Source: CACIIZ01 sp045565285 (GTDB lineage Bacteria > Pseudomonadota > Alphaproteobacteria > Rhodobacterales > Rhodobacteraceae). Taken from it: a DNA stretch of 64,000 bases. Positions within the stretch are counted from its first letter, which is position 1. Each line of letters starts with the position of its first letter. The notes beneath the pieces are model-generated. The model searched no databases. It was not told the DNA's origin and was given only the letters and a program-made list of their open reading frames with translations. The position numbers and the translations under genes were made by a program. This document shows positions 8,873 through 18,187 of this stretch, piece by piece. The stretch lies in NCBI GenBank assembly GCA_045565285.1, contig JBJLFR010000034.1, forward strand, positions 1 to 64,000, in the 5' to 3' direction.

Positions 8873-10549
8873 ATGGAATTTAAGAGTGATATTGAAATAG
8901 CAAGATCTGCCAAAAAAATCCCTATTGCTGATGTTGCAAAAAAATTAGATATTTCCTATGAGGATATAGTACCTTATGGCCATGATAAGGCAAAAATCTC
9001 TGACAAATTTTTAAAAAAAATCTCGTCTTCAAAAAAAGGGAAATTAATTTTAGTAACCGCTATTAACCCTACCCCTGCAGGAGAAGGTAAAACAACAACA
9101 ACCGTAGGTTTAGGCGATGGATTAAATGCTATTGGAAAAAAAACAGCTATTTGTATTAGAGAAGCATCTCTCGGGCCATGTTTTGGAATGAAAGGAGGTG
9201 CTGCTGGTGGAGGTAAAGCTCAAGTAGTACCAATGGAAGAAATGAATCTTCATTTCACTGGAGATTTTCATGCGATTACAAGTGCCCATAATTTACTTTC
9301 TGCTATGATAGATAATCATATTTATTGGGGTAATAAGGAAAAAATAGATATTAGAAGAGTCGTTTGGAAAAGAGTATTAGATATGAACGATAGAGCTTTA
9401 CGAGATATAGTTACCTCTCTTGGCGGTGCTCCTAATGGATATCCTCGACAAGCTGGTTTTGACATAACAGTTGCGTCAGAAGTTATGGCCATACTTTGTC
9501 TTGCTGACGATTTAAAAGACTTACAAAAAAGATTAGGTAATATAATAATAGCTTATAGAAGAGATAAATCTCCCGTTTTTTGCAAAGACATAAAAGCAGA
9601 CGGTGCCATGACAGTTTTACTACAGCAGGCTATGCAACCAAATATTGTACAAACCCTAGAAAATAATCCAGCCTTGGTTCATGGTGGTCCTTTTGCTAAT
9701 ATTGCTCACGGATGTAATTCAGTTATAGCCACAAAAGCAGCATTAAACCTAGCAGATTATGTAGTAACTGAAGCCGGGTTTGGAGCAGATTTAGGTGCTG
9801 AAAAATTTTTAAATATCAAATGTAGAAAAGCTGAATTAAAACCATCTGTTGTAGTTTTAGTAGCTACAGTAAGAGCTCTAAAAATTAATGGTGGCGTAAC
9901 TAAGGAAAATCTAGGAATAGAAAATTCATCAGCTGTTGAAAAAGGGTGTAATAACCTTGGTAGACATATTGAAAATCTAAAAAGCTTTGGATTACCAGTA
10001 ATTATAGCAATAAATCATTTTATATCTGATACTGAAAATGAAATATCAAAGATAAAAGAATATGTTTCAAAAAAAGATTGTGAAGCAATTTTATGTAAAC
10101 ATTGGGAAAAAGGTTCTGAAGGTACTATTGAACTTGCAAAAAAGGTAGTAAAAATTGCAGATAATGATGAAAGCCAATTTTCTGGTTTATATCCAGATGA
10201 AATGAAATTGTTTGAAAAAATCGAAACCGTTTGTAAAAAAATATATAGAGCTGATGAAGTAATAGCCGATAAAACTATTCGAGACCAACTACAATCATGG
10301 GAAGATAATGGATATGGCAATTTACCAGTATGTATGGCCAAAACTCAATACAGTTTTACAACTGATCCTAACAAAAGGGGAGCACCTACTGGACATTCAA
10401 TCCCTATTAGAGAAGTAAGGTTATCAGCTGGAGCTGGATTTATAGTTGTTGTTTGTGGAGACATAATGACTATGCCTGGATTGCCAAAAATACCAAGTGC
10501 TGAAAATATTTATTTGAATGAAAATTTCCAAATAGAAGGTTTGTTTTAG
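8873..10549 (+). CDS. fhs: Formate-tetrahydrofolate ligase
   Basis: 558 residues, full length. The ATP-binding NPTPAGEGKTTTTVGLGDGL, REASLGPCFGMKGGAAGGG, and FTGDFHAITSAHNLLSAMID motifs are all present and intact, as is FGADLGAEKF. The enzyme interconverts formate + ATP + THF with 10-formyl-THF. Placed directly after soxG and before folD, it most likely works in the direction that releases formate and ATP from sarcosine-derived C1 units, or balances the C1 pool for purine synthesis. TTGAAGGAAATATA precedes the ATG. Confidence 0.97.
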   Translation: MEFKSDIEIARSAKKIPIADVAKKLDISYEDIVPYGHDKAKISDKFLKKISSSKKGKLILVTAINPTPAGEGKTTTTVGLGDGLNAIGKKTAICIREASLGPCFGMKGGAAGGGKAQVVPMEEMNLHFTGDFHAITSAHNLLSAMIDNHIYWGNKEKIDIRRVVWKRVLDMNDRALRDIVTSLGGAPNGYPRQAGFDITVASEVMAILCLADDLKDLQKRLGNIIIAYRRDKSPVFCKDIKADGAMTVLLQQAMQPNIVQTLENNPALVHGGPFANIAHGCNSVIATKAALNLADYVVTEAGFGADLGAEKFLNIKCRKAELKPSVVVLVATVRALKINGGVTKENLGIENSSAVEKGCNNLGRHIENLKSFGLPVIIAINHFISDTENEISKIKEYVSKKDCEAILCKHWEKGSEGTIELAKKVVKIADNDESQFSGLYPDEMKLFEKIETVCKKIYRADEVIADKTIRDQLQSWEDNGYGNLPVCMAKTQYSFTTDPNKRGAPTGHSIPIREVRLSAGAGFIVVVCGDIMTMPGLPKIPSAENIYLNENFQIEGLF

Positions 10550-10567
10550 TTTGCAGGAGTTAATAGT

Positions 10568-11464
10568 ATGAAAGTTATAGATGGCAAATCCTTTTCTGAA
10601 AGAATTCGTGAAAAAGTAAAATCACATGTGGAGAATATAAAAAATAATCATAATATAGTGCCTGGTCTTGCAGTAATTCTCGTAGGAGAAGATCCTGCTA
10701 GTAAAATTTATGTTAAAAATAAGGGAATTCAAACTAAGAATGCAGGTATGAATTCCTATGAGTATAGATTAGACAAAACAGTTGATGAAAAAACCCTTTT
10801 GGAATTAGTAAGCAAATTAAATGATGATCCAAATGTTCATGGAATACTTTGTCAACTACCGCTTCCTAAACATTTGAATGAGGATATGATTATAAACACT
10901 ATTAAACCGGCTAAAGATGTTGATGGATTTCATATTTCAAATGTTGGACTTTTAAATACAGGCCAAAAATCTTTAATACCATGTACTCCATTAGGTTGTT
11001 TAATGTTATTAAGAGAGTTTGTTGGAAATTTAGAAGGAAAAAAAGCAACAGTTATTGGTCGATCAAATATAGTAGGTAAACCCATGTTCAATCTTCTCCT
11101 TTCCGAAAATTGTACAGTCACAGTGGTTCATTCAAAAACAAAAAATATCGAAGAAATCTGCAAAACTAGTGATATCATTGTTGCTGCCGTAGGAAGACCA
11201 AATTTTGTAAAATCTAGCTGGATAAAGCAAGGAGCTGTGATTATTGATGTTGGGATTAATAGAGTAACTATTGAAGAAAATGGAGAAACTAAGTCAAAAC
11301 TAATAGGAGATGTCGATTTTGAAAATTGTAGTAAAATTGCAAATGCTATTACTCCGGTTCCAGGAGGTGTTGGACCTATGACTATTGCATGCCTATTAGC
11401 TAATACTTTAGTAGCTTGCTGTAGATCAAATAATATACAGGAACCACAAGAATTAGTTTTATAA
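10568..11464 (+). CDS. folD: Bifunctional methylenetetrahydrofolate dehydrogenase / methenyltetrahydrofolate cyclohydrolase
   Basis: 298 residues. Conserved segments include YVKNKGIQTKNAG with the catalytic Lys, GILCQLPLPKHL, KDVDGFH, the NADP-binding GRSNIVGKPM, and PVPGGVGPMTIACLL. It oxidises 5,10-methylene-THF to 5,10-methenyl-THF and hydrolyses that to 10-formyl-THF, bridging the sarcosine oxidase product to fhs. GCAGGAG lies nine bases before the ATG, 18 bases after fhs; it completes the sox-fhs-folD operon. Confidence 0.97.
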   Translation: MKVIDGKSFSERIREKVKSHVENIKNNHNIVPGLAVILVGEDPASKIYVKNKGIQTKNAGMNSYEYRLDKTVDEKTLLELVSKLNDDPNVHGILCQLPLPKHLNEDMIINTIKPAKDVDGFHISNVGLLNTGQKSLIPCTPLGCLMLLREFVGNLEGKKATVIGRSNIVGKPMFNLLLSENCTVTVVHSKTKNIEEICKTSDIIVAAVGRPNFVKSSWIKQGAVIIDVGINRVTIEENGETKSKLIGDVDFENCSKIANAITPVPGGVGPMTIACLLANTLVACCRSNNIQEPQELVL

Positions 11465-11481
11465 TTACAGATAAATTATAA
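11459..11481. terminator. Weak AT-rich stem at the folD/iolB convergence
   Basis: TTATAATT and AATTATAA form an eight-base inverted repeat with a seven-base loop across the end of folD. It is symmetrical, so it could slow transcription from both sides, but it has no GC core and only a poor T-tract. Treated as a tentative bidirectional terminator. Confidence 0.25.
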
Positions 11482-11496
11482 TCCTAAATTTAAATA

Positions 11497-12306
11497 CTAT
11501 TTTTGATCTCTTTTATATAGCCATTCAAAATCTGGGTGGTTTTTAAATCGCCATTTCCTGATTGGACCAGCCATAACATTAAGATAATAAAGTTCGTAGC
11601 CATATGGTACACCACATGGATGATGTCCTTTAGGAACTAAAACTACATCTCCATCATTAAAACATATTGATTGATCTATAGAACCATCTTCAGAAAAAAC
11701 TCTTTGAAACCCAAATCCATTTATAGGATTAATTCTATGGTAATAGGTTTCCTCTAAATATGTAATATTTGGAAAATCGTTTTCATCATGCCTATGTGGT
11801 GGATAAGAAGACCAGTTACCTTGGGGAGTAAATACTTCTGTAACTAGTAAGCTATTAGCTATTGGATTATCTTCCATTGCAATATTAAAAATATGTCTTT
11901 TATTTGATCCTTTACCTCTTTCAATAAGTTTTATTTCCTCTGAATTTATTATTGAAGGAAGAAATCCTTCTTTTCCTGGAGCACTACATACGGCTAACAC
12001 TAAATTGGTACTTGCACTAATAGTCCACTCTGTTTGTAAAGGAATATAAACACCTGATGGAGGTTTTTTTTCAAAAACAGAATTTCTAGTGCCCAATTCC
12101 CCAAGTTTTTTTCCAGAAACTTCAACTTCTCCATAGCCTTCAACAAAAACTAAAATAGATTCCTCAAGGTTTGTTTTATCGTTAATATTATCACCTTTTT
12201 TTAAATGATATAGTTTAAAACCGACATAATCCCAATGAGCAGATTCTGGGGTTATATCAAACTTTTTTTTACTATCATTATTGGGTTTTATTAATAAATT
12301 TCTCAT
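11497..12306 (-). CDS. iolB: 5-deoxy-glucuronate isomerase
   Basis: 269 residues of cupin fold. Motifs typical of IolB include VFVEGYGEVEVSG, PPSGVYIPLQTEW, WSSYPPHRHDEND (metal-binding His), YLEETYYHRINPINGFGFQRV and LVPKGHHPCGVPYGYELYYLNVMAGP. It isomerises 5-deoxy-glucuronate to 2-deoxy-5-keto-gluconate in myo-inositol catabolism. It follows iolC by 18 bases on the same strand. Confidence 0.95.
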   Translation of the reverse strand: MRNLLIKPNNDSKKKFDITPESAHWDYVGFKLYHLKKGDNINDKTNLEESILVFVEGYGEVEVSGKKLGELGTRNSVFEKKPPSGVYIPLQTEWTISASTNLVLAVCSAPGKEGFLPSIINSEEIKLIERGKGSNKRHIFNIAMEDNPIANSLLVTEVFTPQGNWSSYPPHRHDENDFPNITYLEETYYHRINPINGFGFQRVFSEDGSIDQSICFNDGDVVLVPKGHHPCGVPYGYELYYLNVMAGPIRKWRFKNHPDFEWLYKRDQK

Positions 12307-12324
12307 AAAATCAACCGTTATTAA

Positions 12325-14241
12325 TTAATTATTTTTGTTCCATATTGTACAAAGTTTAAAAAAATTATTAGACATAACTTTTGTAGCCTCTGAATCTGAT
12401 ATTTTTCCTAAAAACCATTTTTCTGCAACTTTTCCAAAAATACTCCTTCCAACTGCAAATCCCTTAACCATTTCGGATGATCGCGCAGATTTAAAAGATC
12501 TTGATAGTTGTTGCATTGGTTTATCTAAACCTAATAACAAAACACCTCTACAAAATTGATCCCACTCAAGAATTAGCTTGTCTAGTTTCAACCAATTTTC
12601 TTTTTGTTTCAACGGTTCCAACTTCCACCAATCTGGCCTTATGCCAATGCGATATAAGTGATTTATAACTTTTAAAATGTCTTCATCATTTGTTTCATAC
12701 TCTCTAGAAGTTATTATTTCTAGCAAAAACTCCAAATTATTTTGTCTACAAGACTTATAAATAGAAATTAAGCTCTTCTCTTGTTGTAATTTAATATCTT
12801 TTGAATCTTTAGGATTATAAAAACAAAGTAATTTTACAATTTGTTTTTTGGGCCATTCAATTAAACCATAACAATTTTCTCCAACATCATTCCCAAATTC
12901 TACTGGAAATGATTTTGGTAATTCTGCAGGTCTTGCAATCCAAAGATTATAATCAGAAGATTTATGAAGAATTTCTCTACCATATAAATCATCACATATA
13001 ATTCCAAATCCGCCTTTTTTATTTGCAACCTTCAATCCTGCCTTGAAACATAAATTTTTAAATATAGAAATTCTCTCAAAAGGAGTATTATTTTTTTTTG
13101 CTAATTCTTCAAATTGCTCCCTATGATCAAAAGCAAAAATTAAATTCTTTTTTATATTTCCACTTCTAGTAGTAGACCAATGGATATTTTCTAAATCCTG
13201 GTCTTTACGCAGTATATGATTTTTTATTCCTCTTTTGAGAAAAAATGATAATTCTTTCCAACTTGGATATGATGGGGTGCAACCATGCCTGCTAACTGCA
13301 ATAGCACCACACGCGTTTGCATAATCTAAACAAGTTTCCCAATTATTATTTCTTAACCATCCTCTAAGTAGACCTGCCATAAAGCCATCACCAGCACCAA
13401 GAACGTTAAATACATCAATTTTAAAATTCTTACCTACTATACCTTTCTCTAAATTTGATTTGATTTTATTTTCAAAAAGACTTGCTCCATAAGGTCCTCT
13501 TTTACAAACTAAGACTGCCTTAGTTAATGATCGAACATTTTTTAAAGCCTGTATAGTATTTTTAATACCTCCTGCAATATGGAATTCTTCTTCAGTTCCA
13601 ACAATTAAGTCAAAAAGCTTTAAAGTTTTCTGTAATTTTTTTGTAACATGATGGGATTCTATAAATCGATTTTCTCCATCGTTATGATCTGAAAGCCCCC
13701 ATAAGTTAGGTCTAAAATCAATATCTAAAACTGTTTTTTTCTTGAGTTTTTTTGCTATAGTGAGGGCTTTGAGTGTTGCTCCTTCTACATTAGCATTTGA
13801 AAGGTGTGTCCCAGTTACACAAATACATTTTGCTCTTGAAATAAAATTTTGATCTATATCATAGGTTGATAACGCCATATCAGCACAATTTTCTCTATAA
13901 AAAATTAATGGGAAATTATTTTGGTTTTTTATACCTAAAATAACTAGAGCAGTTAACCTTTGTTTATCTATTCTAATACCTTCAGTATTCACTCCCTCCT
14001 TTTCTAATTCTTCTAAAATAAACCTTCCCATATGTTCATTGCCAACTCTGGTTATAACGGCTGATTTTAAACCTAATCTAGCTGCACCAGCAGCAATATT
14101 TGTAGGGGATCCACCTATATATTTTTGAAAACTTCTCATATCCTCTAGACGACCACCAATTTGAGAACCATATAGATCAACTGAACTTCTACCTATTGTT
14201 ATTAGATCAAGATTGCCAATTTTTTTCATAGCCAAACCCAT
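12325..14241 (-). CDS. iolC: 5-dehydro-2-deoxygluconokinase fused to DUF2090 (bifunctional kinase/aldolase)
   Basis: 638 residues, about twice a single-domain IolC. Residues 1 to about 335 are a PfkB kinase (TIGRSSVDLYGSQIGGRLED at the start, the phosphate-binding NVLGAGDGFMAGLLRGWLR near residue 285, YANACGAIAVSRHGC). From about residue 365 a DUF2090 domain begins with IFAFDHREQFEELAKK and includes WKLEPLKQKENW and GLDKPMQQL. The kinase phosphorylates 2-deoxy-5-keto-gluconate; the DUF2090 half, in related proteobacterial fusions, is taken to be the aldolase giving dihydroxyacetone phosphate and malonate semialdehyde. A second in-frame ATG at 14229 is an alternative start. Confidence 0.92.
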   Translation of the reverse strand: MGLAMKKIGNLDLITIGRSSVDLYGSQIGGRLEDMRSFQKYIGGSPTNIAAGAARLGLKSAVITRVGNEHMGRFILEELEKEGVNTEGIRIDKQRLTALVILGIKNQNNFPLIFYRENCADMALSTYDIDQNFISRAKCICVTGTHLSNANVEGATLKALTIAKKLKKKTVLDIDFRPNLWGLSDHNDGENRFIESHHVTKKLQKTLKLFDLIVGTEEEFHIAGGIKNTIQALKNVRSLTKAVLVCKRGPYGASLFENKIKSNLEKGIVGKNFKIDVFNVLGAGDGFMAGLLRGWLRNNNWETCLDYANACGAIAVSRHGCTPSYPSWKELSFFLKRGIKNHILRKDQDLENIHWSTTRSGNIKKNLIFAFDHREQFEELAKKNNTPFERISIFKNLCFKAGLKVANKKGGFGIICDDLYGREILHKSSDYNLWIARPAELPKSFPVEFGNDVGENCYGLIEWPKKQIVKLLCFYNPKDSKDIKLQQEKSLISIYKSCRQNNLEFLLEIITSREYETNDEDILKVINHLYRIGIRPDWWKLEPLKQKENWLKLDKLILEWDQFCRGVLLLGLDKPMQQLSRSFKSARSSEMVKGFAVGRSIFGKVAEKWFLGKISDSEATKVMSNNFFKLCTIWNKNN

Positions 14242-14320
14242 ATTTTTTCGATAACTTATTTTAGAAAAATAACCTGAACATTGGAAAAATTAAACCTATT
14301 ATTATAAAAATATATTTACT

Positions 14321-15280
14321 ATGAACAAAAAAGATATTGGAGATAAGATCAAAGTTTCTGAGATTTGTTTTGGTACATCTGCATTGGGTAATATGCCTGA
14401 TACTTATGGGTATGAAGTCAATCCATCAATAGCAGAGGAAACCATATTAGCAATTCTAAATGGACCTTCTAACTTTATAGATACGTCTAGAAATTATGGT
14501 ATGGGAAGAAGTGAAAAATTCATTGGAAACGTATTTAAATCATTAGGAGGAAAACCTAATAACATTATTCTTGCTACAAAAATTGATCGAGATATGGCAA
14601 CAAATGTTTTAGACCGAGATGCCACTCTCAAATCATTCGAACAAAGTATTAAGGCTCTTGCAACTGAAAAGGTCGATATTCTTCATCTACACGACCCAGA
14701 ACATTGTAAAGATCTTAATGATATTACGTGTAAAGGTGGTGCACTTGATACATTATTTCAACTTAAAGAGGAAGGAAGTGTAACTTTAGTTGGCTTGGCA
14801 ATGGGAAGAGTAGAAATGATGTATGACTTGATACAAGAATGGCCTTTTGATGTAATGATAAATCATAACAGATTCACTTTACTGAATCGACAAGCAGATA
14901 AGCTTTTTGATTTAGCTAAGAGGAAAGGTATAAAAATTTTTAATGCTGCACCATTTTGTGGTGGAATCTTAGCTAAAGGGACTAAAAAAACCAATAGATT
15001 AGTTTATCAAGAAGTTTCAGAAAAAAAACTTAAACCAGTTTTCGATTTAGAAAAAATTTGCCTAAAATATAATATACCTTTGGGAGCAGCTGCCTTACAG
15101 TTTTCAATGAAAGATACTAGAATATCTTCTACTATAGTCGGTATAACTAAAAAATCCCGAATTAATCAAATTGTAGAATGGTCGAATTTCAAAATACCTA
15201 AAGATGCATGGACAGAAATATTATCTCTTCCATTTTCAATCAACGATCCTGAAGCAACTAGAAATTATAAATTAGGTTAA
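14321..15280 (+). CDS. Aldo/keto reductase (D-threo-aldose 1-dehydrogenase-like)
   Basis: 319 residues. The barrel begins VSEICFGTSALGNMPDTYG, followed by FIDTSRNYGMGRSEKFIG (Asp and Tyr of the catalytic set), ATKIDRDM with the catalytic Lys, and DILHLHDPE with the His. This subgroup oxidises L-fucose, D-arabinose and related aldoses. It is divergent from iolC and convergent with a Gfo/Idh gene within the inositol island, so an inositol- or sugar-derived substrate is likely. No clear ribosome binding site is visible before the ATG. Confidence 0.85.
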   Translation: MNKKDIGDKIKVSEICFGTSALGNMPDTYGYEVNPSIAEETILAILNGPSNFIDTSRNYGMGRSEKFIGNVFKSLGGKPNNIILATKIDRDMATNVLDRDATLKSFEQSIKALATEKVDILHLHDPEHCKDLNDITCKGGALDTLFQLKEEGSVTLVGLAMGRVEMMYDLIQEWPFDVMINHNRFTLLNRQADKLFDLAKRKGIKIFNAAPFCGGILAKGTKKTNRLVYQEVSEKKLKPVFDLEKICLKYNIPLGAAALQFSMKDTRISSTIVGITKKSRINQIVEWSNFKIPKDAWTEILSLPFSINDPEATRNYKLG

Positions 15281-15288
15281 TTTATTAT

Positions 15289-16410
15289 TTAAACCCTTAA
15301 CCAATTTTTCTGAAGAGATGATCTATGAATGGTATCCACTAATTTCTGTATTCTGTGACCACTATTAAAATTAAAAGGTTCTGGAATTTCATTATTAATT
15401 GATTTTATAAAATTACTTATTTCAATAGCTTTAAGTTCATTAAACCCTAATTGATGACCTGGTGCCACACAAAATCTATCATAAGGCTTATTAGCTGGCC
15501 CAGCTTCAATTTTTCTAAAACCTTGAATATTTTTTTTATCATCTGATGAAAAAAAATATAACTCATTTAACCTTTCTTGAGAAAATTTAATTGAACCTTT
15601 TGTTCCATATATTTCAAAATCATGTTTCATTTTACATCCAGTAGCCAGCCAGTTCGCCTCAATACTTCCACTAACACCACTTTTAAATCGAATAAAACAT
15701 CTTGATATATCATCTATCTTTATGTTTTTTATCTTATTATCACTTGTTGTTCTTTTCTTTATGACAGTAGTACAATCACCCATTACTTCCTTTATAGGCC
15801 CTAACAAATATTCTGCTGTAGCAAGAATATGGCTCCCTAGATCAGCCAGAACTCCACCCCCAATAGGCTCATGTCGCCATGTATATGGACTCTTAGGATC
15901 CGACATGTAATCTTCAGCATGAATTCCCCTAAAGTTCGTTATTTCTCCTAGATCCCCATTTGATATAATTTCTTTAGCTGTAGAAAACATAGGGTTTGAT
16001 AAATAATTAAACCCCACTTGAGTTTTTTTATTAGTCCTTTTTGATGCTTCTAGCATTTCTTGAGTTTCCTTTAAGGTAGAAGCTAGTGGCTTTTCACAAT
16101 AAACATGTTTATTTGCCTTCAATGCAGCAATTGCAATATCTTTATGAAGAAAATTAGGAGCAGTTATGGAAATCAGATCTAATTGCTTATCATTGATAAG
16201 GTTCAACCAATTTGCAGTAGATTTTTGAAAACCTAATTTTTTTGCAGCAGAATTAGCAACCTTAGAATTAACATCAGCAATTGAAATTAAATTTAATTTA
16301 TAGGGAAGATCAAATACTCTGTCAGCAATAGCAAATCCATAAACATGAGTTTTACCCATGAAACCACTACCAATAACTCCAATATTTAAATTAGGTTTTG
16401 AAAAATTCAT
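15289..16410 (-). CDS. Gfo/Idh/MocA family oxidoreductase
   Basis: 373 residues. The N-terminal NAD(P)-binding domain has NIGVIGSGFMGKTHVYGF and the family signature HVYCEKPLA; the C-terminal domain contains GGGVLADLGSHILATAEYLLG with the catalytic-region Asp and His. Homologues in inositol gene sets act on myo- or scyllo-inositol or related polyols. It overlaps the upstream 2-hydroxyacid dehydrogenase gene by four bases (ATGA), so the two are translationally coupled. The exact substrate is not determined. Confidence 0.88.
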   Translation of the reverse strand: MNFSKPNLNIGVIGSGFMGKTHVYGFAIADRVFDLPYKLNLISIADVNSKVANSAAKKLGFQKSTANWLNLINDKQLDLISITAPNFLHKDIAIAALKANKHVYCEKPLASTLKETQEMLEASKRTNKKTQVGFNYLSNPMFSTAKEIISNGDLGEITNFRGIHAEDYMSDPKSPYTWRHEPIGGGVLADLGSHILATAEYLLGPIKEVMGDCTTVIKKRTTSDNKIKNIKIDDISRCFIRFKSGVSGSIEANWLATGCKMKHDFEIYGTKGSIKFSQERLNELYFFSSDDKKNIQGFRKIEAGPANKPYDRFCVAPGHQLGFNELKAIEISNFIKSINNEIPEPFNFNSGHRIQKLVDTIHRSSLQKNWLRV

Positions 16411-17360
16411 ATTTTTACACCATTAACAATTAGACTTGCATCTAAAGAACCATCATAATAATCTAAAATATTTACAATTGATTTTATAGACATTCGCTCA
16501 GCAGCCTCCTGACTTAAACCCGCTTGATGAGGAGTAAATATCACCTGTTTATATTTGAAAAGAAAATGATTTTTTTCTACAGGCTCATTATCAAAAACAT
16601 CTAATCCTACACCAGAAATTACACCTTTTTGGATTCCATCTAGTAATACTTTTTCCTCAATCAATGCTCCGCGTGCAGTATTTATTATAATTACACCATG
16701 TTTTAAATATTGCGAATTTTCTTTTGTAATAATTGGCTTTTCTACTTTTGGTAAATTTAGAGAAATGCAATCTGCATTGCATAATGCAGTGTTTAAGTTT
16801 TGGAAATATCGTATTTCATATTCATAAAATTTATTTTCTATATATGGATCATAAACATGGATATTCATTCCAAATGCTTTAGCTAACTTTCCTAACTTCT
16901 TACCTATACGTCCAAAACCAATAATTAGTAGATTCTTACCATAAAGTTCTCTTGGTTCATAATTGTTCCTGTAGTTCCATAGAGAATTTCTAGTCGAAAA
17001 ATCAGCCAAAATTATTTTTTTAAAGACTGAAATAATTAACATCATGGTATGTTCGCTTACTGAAGTTGAATTCACATCACCAACTATTGTAAGAGGAATA
17101 TTTCTTTTCTTTAATTCATGATAGTCAACATTATCATATCCAACCCCATGTCTAGAAACTATTTTTAACTTTTTGGCTATTTCTATATGATTTTTTTTTA
17201 GAGTCTGCGTTCGAATAATTAGTGCATCAGCATTTTTTAAGTAAGGTAAAAAATTTTCATTTGATACCTCTTTTAGATAATCAATTGAATATTTTGAGTT
17301 TTGATTAATAATTTCTAATCCAGACGGGTGAAGTTCTCCAGCTATTAAAATATTAGGCAT
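16407..17360 (-). CDS. D-isomer-specific 2-hydroxyacid dehydrogenase
   Basis: 317 residues. The cofactor-binding motif is LLIIGFGRIGKKLGKLAKAFG; the catalytic Arg, Glu and His sit in SRHGVGYDNVD/NTARGALIEEKVL, DNEP and FTPHQAGLSQEAAERM. The fold and motifs match phosphoglycerate/hydroxypyruvate-type dehydrogenases. It lies between an HpcH/HpaI aldolase and a Gfo/Idh gene, with overlap to the latter, which suggests a role in reducing or oxidising a sugar-acid breakdown product. Substrate unknown. Confidence 0.88.
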   Translation of the reverse strand: MPNILIAGELHPSGLEIINQNSKYSIDYLKEVSNENFLPYLKNADALIIRTQTLKKNHIEIAKKLKIVSRHGVGYDNVDYHELKKRNIPLTIVGDVNSTSVSEHTMMLIISVFKKIILADFSTRNSLWNYRNNYEPRELYGKNLLIIGFGRIGKKLGKLAKAFGMNIHVYDPYIENKFYEYEIRYFQNLNTALCNADCISLNLPKVEKPIITKENSQYLKHGVIIINTARGALIEEKVLLDGIQKGVISGVGLDVFDNEPVEKNHFLFKYKQVIFTPHQAGLSQEAAERMSIKSIVNILDYYDGSLDASLIVNGVKI

Positions 17361-17391
17361 TACAAAAAATTCCTATCAGAAAATTATGAAT

Positions 17392-18162
17392 CTAAACAAG
17401 GTTTCTAGTTTTTTTGACTACATGATTTGCCATTTCTGATAATAGTTTCACATCTGAATTTACTGTCACTAAGTCAAAACCCCACTTGATGGCTTTTGCA
17501 GCATATTCTGGACTTGCACAATGAATCCCAGCCAAAATATTTGCTTTTTTTGCTTCTTTTAATATATCTTTAAAAGCGTCTATGACTTTAACTTCGGTTC
17601 GATCCATACCAGGTCCCAAATCACCATCGGATAACCCTATCCCTAAATCTGAAGGCCCAATATAAACTCCTGATAATCCTTTTGTATTAACAATTGAATT
17701 GATATTTTGAAATGCTTCTTTTGTTTCTATCATTGCTAAAGATAATATTTTATAATTAGCATCTTCCCAATAGGCATTTCCAGAAGAATAAAGTGCCCTA
17801 GTTGGACCAAAACTTCTTTGCCCAAGAGGTGGATATCTCATATAAGATACAAATTCTTTTGCCTGCTTTGGATTATTTATCATAGGACAAATTACACCCA
17901 TTGCTCCTGCATCCATGGTCTTCATAATAATTTGAGGATCAAGCCAAGGAACCCTGACCATGGGTACAACTGGATACCTACCGATTGCCTGAAAAATAGA
18001 AAGAGCATCCTTATAATCATTTAGTCCATGTTGCAAATCAACAGTAATAGAGTCATACCCACTCTCAGCTAATACCTCGGCACAAAAAGGTGAACTAGAT
18101 GACATCCAACAATTCAATACTGGTTTTCCACTATTCCATAAATTTAAGATTTCATTTTCCAT
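17392..18162 (-). CDS. HpcH/HpaI family aldolase
   Basis: 256 residues from the ATG at 18162, chosen because AAAGGAAATATA immediately precedes it; reading from 18246 would add 28 residues overlapping the upstream gene. Class II aldolase features are clear: the VDLQHG His, MVRVPWLDPQIIMKTMDAGAMG, the metal-binding Glu of MIETKEAF and Asp of YIGPSDLGIGLSDG. Such enzymes cleave 2-keto-3-deoxy sugar acids or 4-hydroxy-2-oxo acids to pyruvate and an aldehyde. It is part of the four-gene leftward inositol-island operon. Confidence 0.9.
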   Translation of the reverse strand: MENEILNLWNSGKPVLNCWMSSSSPFCAEVLAESGYDSITVDLQHGLNDYKDALSIFQAIGRYPVVPMVRVPWLDPQIIMKTMDAGAMGVICPMINNPKQAKEFVSYMRYPPLGQRSFGPTRALYSSGNAYWEDANYKILSLAMIETKEAFQNINSIVNTKGLSGVYIGPSDLGIGLSDGDLGPGMDRTEVKVIDAFKDILKEAKKANILAGIHCASPEYAAKAIKWGFDLVTVNSDVKLLSEMANHVVKKTRNLV

Positions 18163-18187
18163 TATATTTCCTTTTTTTACTATTAAT

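Noticed and set aside
10015..10341. A 108-codon minus-strand open frame inside fhs
   Set aside because: Antisense to a fully conserved fhs region.
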